DNA of 18,535 nt from CAZYCC01 sp964645985 (lineage in GTDB: Bacteria > Bacillota > Clostridia > Oscillospirales > CAG-272), in contig CAZYCC010000031.1 of NCBI GenBank assembly GCA_964645985.1, forward strand, positions 1 through 18,535, written 5' to 3'. The position numbers and the translations under genes were made by a program. Shown in pieces: positions 1-6,536 of the stretch (the stretch's first letter is position 1; the number at the start of each line of letters is the position of its first letter). The notes under the pieces were generated by a model that saw only the letters and a program-made list of their open reading frames with translations, had not been told where the DNA came from and ran no database searches.

Positions 1-1
1 C

Positions 2-1792
2 AACTTCCTCGGCATTATGCAGAACGAGTGGGCGGGCGCGCAGGCGTTCTCCTCCTTCGACACCTACCTCGCCCCCTTCGTCAAAGTCGATAACCTCACA
101 CAGCGGGAGGTCAAGCAGTGCATTCAGTCGTTCGTTTACGGGGTTAATACCCCCTCGCGCTGGGGCACGCAGGCGCCTTTCTCAAACATTACCCTCGACT
201 GGACCGTGCCGAAGGATCTTGCCGATATGCCGGCGATCGTCGGCGGCCGCGAGATGGACTTCACCTACGGTGACTGCAAAAAAGAGATGGACATGGTGAA
301 CAAGGCGTTCATCGAAATTATGACCGAGGGCGACGCCAACGGGCGCGGCTTTCAGTACCCCATCCCCACCTATTCCATCACGCGCGACTTTGACTGGAGC
401 GACACCGAAAACAACCGCCTGCTCTTCGAGATGACCGCCAAATACGGCACGCCCTACTTCTCCAACTATATCAATTCCGATATGGAGCCCTCGGACGTGC
501 GCTCGATGTGCTGCCGCCTGCGGCTCGATCTGCGCGAGCTGCGCAAGAAGTCGGGCGGATTCTTCGGCTCGGGCGAGAGCACCGGGTCGGTCGGCGTCGT
601 CACAATCAATATGCCGCGCATCGCCTATCTCTCGGCGAATGAGCGGGAGTTCTACGAGCGGCTCGACCGGATGATGGACATTGCCGCGCGCTCACTCAAG
701 ACCAAGCGCACGGTGATTACAAAGCTTTTAAACGAGGGGCTGTACCCCTACACGAAGTACTATCTCGGCACCTTCGAGAACCACTTCTCGACAATAGGCC
801 TTGTCGGGATGAACGAGGCGGGGCTCAACGCGCGCTGGCTGCGCGCCGATATGACCGACCCGCGCACGCAGCGCTTCACCGTCGAGGTGCTCAACCATAT
901 GCGCGAGCGCCTCTCCGACTATCAGGAACAGTACGGGGACCTCTACAACCTCGAGGCGACCCCCGCCGAGTCGACCTCCTACCGCCTCGCCAAACACGAC
1001 GTCGAGCGCTACCCCGACATCATCACCGCGGCGGAGCCGGGCGGCACGCCCTACTATACCAACAGCTCGCACCTGCCGGTCGGTTTCACGCAGGACATCT
1101 TCGAGGCGCTCGACATCCAAGACGATCTGCAAACACTCTACACCTCCGGCACGGTCTTCCACGCCTTCCTCGGTGAGAAGCTGCCCTCTTGGGAGAGCGC
1201 GGCGGCGCTCGTGCGCAAGATCGCCGAGAACTACCGCCTGCCCTACTACACCCTCTCGCCGACCTACTCGGTCTGCCGCGAGCACGGCTACCTTGCGGGA
1301 GAGCATTTTACCTGCCCGCACTGCGGGAAGGAAGCGGAGGTCTACTCGCGCATCACCGGCTATTATCGCCCGGTGCAGACCTGGAACGCCGGCAAGACGC
1401 AGGAGTACAAGCAGCGCCGCGAGTACGACATCGCGGGCTCGGCTCTTCGCCACAACGGCCCCCTGCAAAAGGGGGGCGAGGCGCAGCCCCTCGCTGCCGA
1501 AGCATCGCGCGCGGTAGAGAACGCAGCAGAGAGCAAAGCGCCGCGCGAGGAGGGGGTGTGGCTCATCGCGACGAGAACCTGCCCCAACTGTAAACTCGCC
1601 GTCTCGCTGCTCGAGCGCGCCGGCGTGCCATATGAGAAGGTCTACGCCGAGGAGAACGAGGACCTCTGCCGAGATCTCGGCATCCGGCAGGCGCCGACCC
1701 TCCTCGTCCCCGCCGAGGGCGGCGTTACTCAATACGCCGGTGTCGGCGAGCTGCGTCAATACCTCAAGCAATTCGAGCAAACCCGCGCGTGA
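2..1792 (+). CDS. nrdD: Anaerobic (class III) ribonucleoside-triphosphate reductase, 5'-truncated, with fused C-terminal redoxin domain
   Basis: This enzyme makes dNTPs from NTPs without oxygen, using a glycyl radical installed by the activase NrdG, which is not in the window. The reading frame is already open at base 2 and the first visible residues (NFLGIMQNEWAGAQAFSSFD) are internal to the family, so the ATG at 17 is not the start; the N-terminus, with any ATP-cone, lies upstream. Counting from that Met17 codon as residue 1: a MCC pair (Cys165, Cys166), a finger-loop segment TIGLVGMNEAGLN around residues 260-271, a zinc-site region with VCREH and CPHC, and the glycyl-radical motif RITGYYRP with Gly448 (codon 1358-1360). 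After an Ala/Glu-rich linker of about 35 residues comes a glutaredoxin/thioredoxin-like domain, with CPNC at 522-525 and a cis-Pro-like APTLLV. The finger loop has no cysteine where most class III enzymes carry the thiyl radical. Family assignment is certain; the subclass is inferred. Confidence 0.95.
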   Translation, partial: NFLGIMQNEWAGAQAFSSFDTYLAPFVKVDNLTQREVKQCIQSFVYGVNTPSRWGTQAPFSNITLDWTVPKDLADMPAIVGGREMDFTYGDCKKEMDMVNKAFIEIMTEGDANGRGFQYPIPTYSITRDFDWSDTENNRLLFEMTAKYGTPYFSNYINSDMEPSDVRSMCCRLRLDLRELRKKSGGFFGSGESTGSVGVVTINMPRIAYLSANEREFYERLDRMMDIAARSLKTKRTVITKLLNEGLYPYTKYYLGTFENHFSTIGLVGMNEAGLNARWLRADMTDPRTQRFTVEVLNHMRERLSDYQEQYGDLYNLEATPAESTSYRLAKHDVERYPDIITAAEPGGTPYYTNSSHLPVGFTQDIFEALDIQDDLQTLYTSGTVFHAFLGEKLPSWESAAALVRKIAENYRLPYYTLSPTYSVCREHGYLAGEHFTCPHCGKEAEVYSRITGYYRPVQTWNAGKTQEYKQRREYDIAGSALRHNGPLQKGGEAQPLAAEASRAVENAAESKAPREEGVWLIATRTCPNCKLAVSLLERAGVPYEKVYAEENEDLCRDLGIRQAPTLLVPAEGGVTQYAGVGELRQYLKQFEQTRA

Positions 1793-1836
1793 TCCCCGCG
1801 CCGTGCGCGTTCGCCCGTGGTCTCTTTTTCCCCTAT

Positions 1837-1866
1837 AAAATCCCCGGAGAGCTCTCCGGGGATTTT
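1837..1866. terminator. Perfect 30-bp palindromic terminator between nrdD and trxB
   Basis: This is a perfect inverted repeat with arms 1837-1851 and 1852-1866, made of AAAATCCCCGGAGAG and its complement. The GC-rich stem is flanked by A4 on the left and T4 on the right, so it could act as an intrinsic terminator on either strand, although the T tract is short. It begins 44 bp after the nrdD stop and ends 26 bp before the trxB start. It therefore either ends the nrdD transcript or lets only part of it read through into trxB. Confidence 0.8.
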
Positions 1867-1892
1867 GCCCCCTCTCCTCTTTACTTTGAAAA

Positions 1893-2810
1893 ATGGTTGA
1901 CATCCTCATCGTCGGCGGAGGCCCCGCGGGTCTCACCGCCGCCATCTACGCGCGCCGCGCGCAAAAGAGCGTTCTCCTCATTGAGCGGGACGCCATCGGC
2001 GGGCAGATGACCCAATCCCCCAAAATCGAGAACTACCCCGGCTGCCCGGATCTCTCGGGAAACGCCCTCGCCGAGGCGATGCTTGACCGCGTCCTCTCGC
2101 TCGGCGCCGATATTTCGCTTGAGCGTGTAACCGCAATCGCTCCCCTCCCGGCGAGGGAGGGTTTTCTCGTCACGACCGATGAGACGATGCACGAGGCGCG
2201 CTGCGTCATCCTCGCGACCGGGGTCAAGCACCGCCGCCTTCGCGTCCCCGGCGAGGAGGAGCTGACCGGGCGGGGGGTCTCCTACTGCGCGGTCTGCGAC
2301 GGCGCGTTCTACCGCGAGAAGGACGTCGCCGTCATCGGCGGAGGCAACTCGGCTACCCAGGAGGCGACTCTGCTCGCGGGGATCTGCCGCCGCGTCACGA
2401 TTGTGCAGGATTTGCCAACCCTCACGGCGGAGGAGAGCTCCCGCGCGGCGCTCGCGCGCCTGCCGAATGTAGAAATCCGCACCTCGCGAAAGGTCATCGC
2501 CTTTTGCGGGGAGGGGGCGCTCGCCTCGCTTCGCCTCACCTCGCCCGAGGGCGAGGAGATTCTGCCGGTCTGCGGCGCCTTCGTCGCGATCGGGCTCGAG
2601 CCGGACAACGCCGCCTTTGCCGACCTCATCGCCCTTGAGGAGGGGTATATTGCCGCGGGCGAGGACTGCGAGACTACCGCCCCCGGCATCTTCGCGGCGG
2701 GCGACTGCCGCACCAAGAGCGTGCGCCAGATCACAACGGCGACATCCGACGGCAGTGTCGCCGCGCTCGCCGCTATCCGCTACCTCGACCGCCGCGCGTC
2801 CTGCGCGTGA
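1893..2810 (+). CDS. trxB: Thioredoxin-reductase-like flavoprotein (FAD, CAVC dithiol) lacking the NADPH-specificity motif
   Basis: The protein has 305 residues, close to the usual TrxB length. It shows the FAD-binding GGGPAG near the N-terminus, IGGQM followed by IENYPG, the redox-active pair C132-A-V-C135 followed by Asp136, a second dinucleotide motif GGGNSA (149-154), and the C-terminal GDC...RQITTA segment that contacts FAD. Low-molecular-weight thioredoxin reductases pass electrons from NADPH through FAD and this disulfide to thioredoxin-like proteins. The HRRxxxR motif that binds the NADPH 2'-phosphate should follow the second Rossmann motif, but here the sequence is TIVQDLPTLTAEE (from residue 169). 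NADH, as in AhpF, or another donor is therefore more likely. The gene follows an NrdD with a fused CPNC redoxin, which may be its substrate. No Shine-Dalgarno sequence precedes the ATG; the ATG at 1893 is chosen because the FAD motif begins within the first ten residues. Confidence 0.88.
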   Translation: MVDILIVGGGPAGLTAAIYARRAQKSVLLIERDAIGGQMTQSPKIENYPGCPDLSGNALAEAMLDRVLSLGADISLERVTAIAPLPAREGFLVTTDETMHEARCVILATGVKHRRLRVPGEEELTGRGVSYCAVCDGAFYREKDVAVIGGGNSATQEATLLAGICRRVTIVQDLPTLTAEESSRAALARLPNVEIRTSRKVIAFCGEGALASLRLTSPEGEEILPVCGAFVAIGLEPDNAAFADLIALEEGYIAAGEDCETTAPGIFAAGDCRTKSVRQITTATSDGSVAALAAIRYLDRRASCA

Positions 2811-2978
2811 CCCGCGCACCTCGCTTTGCGGGGAAGGCGACAGAGCTGCCGCGCTCCGCTTCGGCGCGTCGCCTCGAGCGTCCTTCGCCGAAAACGCCCC
2901 GCCTCAAATCCCGCCATCGCCGTTTTCTTCGAGGGCACACCCGTTCCCGCCCCGAGCACGCTCCCATTCCCATTCCCT
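2811..2978 (+). other. C-rich 168-bp leader of addB, no gene seen
   Basis: No coding region is supported here. The frame of addB is open back to 2826, but the upstream residues are Arg/Pro/Ser-rich and unlike any AddB N-terminus. In 2881-2978 I count 47 C and 16 G on the + strand, and the last 18 bases before the ATG are almost all pyrimidine. There is no sigma-A promoter and no purine-rich ribosome site. A weak 7-bp inverted repeat, GAAAACG with CGTTTTC, is the only hairpin I noticed. The C-over-G bias is the kind of sequence that Rho can load on, but this is inference. Confidence 0.5.
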
Positions 2979-5900
2979 ATGCTTACGCTCTTTACCGGCG
3001 CGCCGAGCAGCGGCAAGACCGCCGCGCTTCACGAGCGCGTCGCCGACCGGCTCGCCGCGGGAGGGTCCTGCCTGCTGCTCGTGCCCGAGCAGCAGGCGCT
3101 ATACTCCGAGCGGCTGCTCGCCGAGCGCACGGAAAGCCTCGGTGTGGCGACCCTCTCGCTCGAGGTGCTCTCCTTCCGGCGCCTCGCCAACAGCATCTTC
3201 CGCAAGTACGGAGGGCTTTGCTATCACTATGCCGATGCCGGCGCGCAGCTTCTGCTGCTCTGGCAGGTTTTCCGCGCGCAGAAGGGCAGCCTTCGCGTCT
3301 ACGGCTCGGTGGATCTTGACGAGCGATCGACCATCGACGCAATGCTTGCCGAGATTCGCGCCTGTAAGCGCGCGGGAATTACCCCGGACGAGCTGCAGGC
3401 GGCAGCAGACGCTCGCCGCGCGAAAAAGGGCGAACCTGACCCGGTCGCGAACAAGCTTTCCGACGTCGCTCTCCTTACCGCCGCCTACGATGAGCTGCTC
3501 GCGCGCAGCTTTGATGACCCGGAGGAGGATCTCACGCGCGCGTGCGACCTTCTCGAAAGGGGCGGCGGAGAGGACTTTTTCGCGGGGAAGTACGTCTTCC
3601 TCGACGGATTTTTCAGCCTTACCGGGCAGGAGCTCGCCCTGCTCTCGCAGATCATCTCGAGCGTCGAGAGCGTGACCGTTTCGCTCGCCGCGCGATACTG
3701 CGAGGAGCGGCAGTTCCTTTCCGATAAAGTGGGGCGCTTCGCCTCGGCGCTGCAGCGCCTTGCGGCAGGCGCGGGGGTCGATGTGAAGGTGGAGCCCTTC
3801 GAGGAGAGTATCGGGGCGCCGCTCCCGCCCGCGCTGCGCTTCGTGGAGGAGCATTTCGGCGGGCCCTCGCCCGGCGACCCACCCCCCGCGCGCGATGTGG
3901 TGCGGATTCTCTCCTGTCCCACGCAAATTGAGGAGGTCGAGGCGCTCGCCGCCGAAATTCTCGCCGATGTGCGCGCCGGCGGGCGCTTTCGCGACCATAT
4001 TATCGCGGCGCGAGACCTTGACGGCTACGAGAACCTCATCGAGAGCGTCTTTCGCCGCTGCGGCATTCCGCTCTTTCGCTCGCGCCGCGAGAGCCTGCTC
4101 TCATCGGGCGCGGTGCACACCATCCTTGCCGCGCTCGAGGTCATTCGCAGCGGCTACCGCTGCGAGAGCGTGATTGATTACATAAAGACAGGTTACGCCG
4201 CCTACGCCTCGCCTCTCAAAGACAGTGATGAGGGGCGCGAGGTCGTATGTAGCAGCGCCATCTTCCGCCTCGAGGACTACGCGCGGATGTGGAACATCAA
4301 GGGCAGGGACGCTTGGACCGCTCGCCCCTTCCGCCTCCACCCGGACGGCTACGGCGCCGCGGAGCCGGAGACTCCCATAGAGGCGGAGCGGGTGCGCGCG
4401 CGCCTTGCCCGCCTGACAAAGACGCGCGACCGCCTGCTATCCCCGCTTACCCCCCTCGCCGATCTTTTCCTGAAAAGCTCCGGTGAAAATGAGGTTACCG
4501 TGCGCGAGGCGGCGGGCGCGCTCTACACTTTCCTTGACGAGGGCATTCACCTGCGCGACTCGCTTCGCCGCGAGAGCAGCGGCGCGCGATCTCGCGGAGA
4601 GCTCGCGGAGGCGGAAGTGCTCGCGCAGCTCTGGAGCGCAATCTGCGGTGCGCTTGACGCGGCGGTGGGCGCGGCGGGAGACCTGCCCTGCAATGTCGCG
4701 CTCTTCGCGCAAATCCTGCGCGCGGTCTTCTCCTGCGAGAGCCTCGGGAGCATCCCCACCGGTGTCGACGAGGTACTGTTCTCGGACGCGCTGCTGCTGC
4801 GCGGGGTCGACGTGCGCCACGCGCATCTGCTCGGCGCGAGCGAGGGGGACTTCCCCGGCACCCCGAGCGAGGACACCATCCTCGGCGATGAGGGGCGGCG
4901 GGAGCTCTACGAGTTTCTCGGGGAGGGGCGGACGCTGCCCGGCAGCGCGCAGGACAAAATGACAGACGAAATTCACGCCTTCTACCGCGCGATCACCCTG
5001 CCGACCGAGCGGCTCACCATCTCCTACCCGAGAAAGGATGTTACCGGCGCGGCGAAAGAACCATCGCTCGCGCTGCTCGAATTAACCGAGCTGCTCGCGC
5101 TAGAGGAGGAGCGCTACGAGGACACTCCCCCGCTCGAGCGGGTTATCGACCGCGAGAGCCTGCTCGCGCTCGCCCTGCGAGGGGGCGAGGGGAGCGCGTC
5201 CCTGTACGCCTACTGCAAGGAGACCGAAGCGGCGGATATGCCCCCGCGCGAGGGGGAGGGCGCGCGGCGCGCGGGGATATCTGATCTTGCGGGAGGCATC
5301 TGCTCGGGGGAGGATAGAGTGGTCTTGTCCGAGGCTGATCTTCGCGCGCTGCGCACGGTCTCCCCAAGCCGCCTCGACCTTTTCGCCTCCTGCCCGCTCT
5401 CCTATACGCTGCAATATGTCCTGCGATTGCGCGAGGAGGCGACGCCGAACCCCGGCGCCAATCATCGCGGAAGCGTGACACATCTCGTCCTCGAGCGCGT
5501 GCTGCGAGACCTTTCGCGGGAGGGAAAAATCGGGAGGGTGGTTCTCCCCGAGCGGGAAACCGCGCAGCGTGTGCAGAAAGTTCTCGATGAATATAGGGAA
5601 ACCGTCATCGGGGAGGGGGGCGGCGAGGTTCCGCCGCGCCTAACGCAGCTGCTCCGCCGCGTGGGGCGCACGCTCGTCCTCACTCTCACCGACATTCAGG
5701 AGGAGTTTTGCGCGAGCAAATTCCGCCCGATCGCGTTTGAATTGCCCGTTGGCGAGGGCCGCTTCGCTTCCTCCGGCGGCGGCATCCCCGCCCCGGTTTT
5801 CCCGGATCCTGCGGCCGGCGCGGGGAGCGTCCCCCCCGGCGGCGAGGTTCGCTTGAGAGGAAAGATCGATCGCGTCGACGCGTACACGAGCGGCGGCATC

Positions 5901-6515
5901 ACTTACTTACGCGTGGTCGATTACAAGACCGGGGCCAAGAGCTTCTCTCGCGCGAATATTTTGCGCGGCTTTGACCTGCAAATGCCTCTCTACCTCAATG
6001 CTCTCCTGCGCGAGGAGAGCGCGTGTGCCCTCGGCATCGAAGGGTCTACCGCCCCCGCGGGATTTATCTACTACAGGGCGAGCGTCCCCTCGGTCAAGCT
6101 CGAGGGCGGCGAGGATGAGGAGGAGACGCTTCTCAAGGTGAAAAAGGGTATCTCCCGCAGCGGCGTCGTTCTTTTCGATAGTAACCGCGAGGTTTTAGGC
6201 GCGAGCTGCCCGGATTTGCAGCGATACCCCGTTTCGGGCGTGGCGCTGAGCGAGGACGGAACGCCGAAAAAAGGCAAGGACAAAGCCCTTTCCCCCGATG
6301 AAATGCTCTCCCTTGTGAAAAAGGAAACCCCCGCCGCGCTCCTGCAAAGCGTCGCGAGGATGCGCGCGGGCGAGGCGAGCGCCGCCCCGCGAAAGCACAA
6401 TAACCACCTGCCGTGCGAATATTGCCGCTACAAGGCGGTCTGCCGCTCGCGCTCTCTCACCATGCCCCTCGCCGAGGAGGAGAGCGCTTCCTTCACCGAC
6501 GAAACCGATGGCTAA
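2979..6515 (+). CDS. addB: AddB (RexB) subunit of the ATP-dependent helicase/nuclease AddAB
   Basis: AddB partners AddA in resecting DNA double-strand ends up to a Chi-like site before RecA loading, the Firmicutes counterpart of RecBCD. From the ATG at 2979 the protein has 1178 residues, normal for AddB. It opens directly with the Walker A motif GAPSSGKT (residues 7-14), which supports this start over the longer open frame from 2826. The C-terminal PD-(D/E)XK nuclease is visible as GKID (Asp964) and VVDYKTG (Asp981, Lys983). The four-cysteine iron-sulfur staple is complete: Cys805 in ASCPLSY, then Cys1146, Cys1149 and Cys1155 in CEYCRYKAVC, the C-x2-C-x5-C spacing I recall for Bacillus AddB. 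addA starts 21 bp downstream, so the two are surely co-transcribed. The start is preceded by CCATTCCCATTCCCT, with no Shine-Dalgarno sequence. Confidence 0.95.
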   Translation: MLTLFTGAPSSGKTAALHERVADRLAAGGSCLLLVPEQQALYSERLLAERTESLGVATLSLEVLSFRRLANSIFRKYGGLCYHYADAGAQLLLLWQVFRAQKGSLRVYGSVDLDERSTIDAMLAEIRACKRAGITPDELQAAADARRAKKGEPDPVANKLSDVALLTAAYDELLARSFDDPEEDLTRACDLLERGGGEDFFAGKYVFLDGFFSLTGQELALLSQIISSVESVTVSLAARYCEERQFLSDKVGRFASALQRLAAGAGVDVKVEPFEESIGAPLPPALRFVEEHFGGPSPGDPPPARDVVRILSCPTQIEEVEALAAEILADVRAGGRFRDHIIAARDLDGYENLIESVFRRCGIPLFRSRRESLLSSGAVHTILAALEVIRSGYRCESVIDYIKTGYAAYASPLKDSDEGREVVCSSAIFRLEDYARMWNIKGRDAWTARPFRLHPDGYGAAEPETPIEAERVRARLARLTKTRDRLLSPLTPLADLFLKSSGENEVTVREAAGALYTFLDEGIHLRDSLRRESSGARSRGELAEAEVLAQLWSAICGALDAAVGAAGDLPCNVALFAQILRAVFSCESLGSIPTGVDEVLFSDALLLRGVDVRHAHLLGASEGDFPGTPSEDTILGDEGRRELYEFLGEGRTLPGSAQDKMTDEIHAFYRAITLPTERLTISYPRKDVTGAAKEPSLALLELTELLALEEERYEDTPPLERVIDRESLLALALRGGEGSASLYAYCKETEAADMPPREGEGARRAGISDLAGGICSGEDRVVLSEADLRALRTVSPSRLDLFASCPLSYTLQYVLRLREEATPNPGANHRGSVTHLVLERVLRDLSREGKIGRVVLPERETAQRVQKVLDEYRETVIGEGGGEVPPRLTQLLRRVGRTLVLTLTDIQEEFCASKFRPIAFELPVGEGRFASSGGGIPAPVFPDPAAGAGSVPPGGEVRLRGKIDRVDAYTSGGITYLRVVDYKTGAKSFSRANILRGFDLQMPLYLNALLREESACALGIEGSTAPAGFIYYRASVPSVKLEGGEDEEETLLKVKKGISRSGVVLFDSNREVLGASCPDLQRYPVSGVALSEDGTPKKGKDKALSPDEMLSLVKKETPAALLQSVARMRAGEASAAPRKHNNHLPCEYCRYKAVCRSRSLTMPLAEEESASFTDETDG

Positions 6516-6536
6516 AGGAAGGAAAGGAAAGCACCC

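Noticed and set aside
1834..1839. TATAAA as the -10 of a trxB promoter
   Set aside because: No acceptable -35 lies 16-18 bases upstream and it overlaps the arm of the terminator palindrome; a similar TATACA precedes the other terminator, where no gene follows.
728..1945. Long - strand open frame (405 codons) across nrdD
   Set aside because: It lies opposite a well-conserved nrdD, is Arg/Leu/Val-rich with no family motif, and is explained by the GC-rich third codon positions of the real gene.
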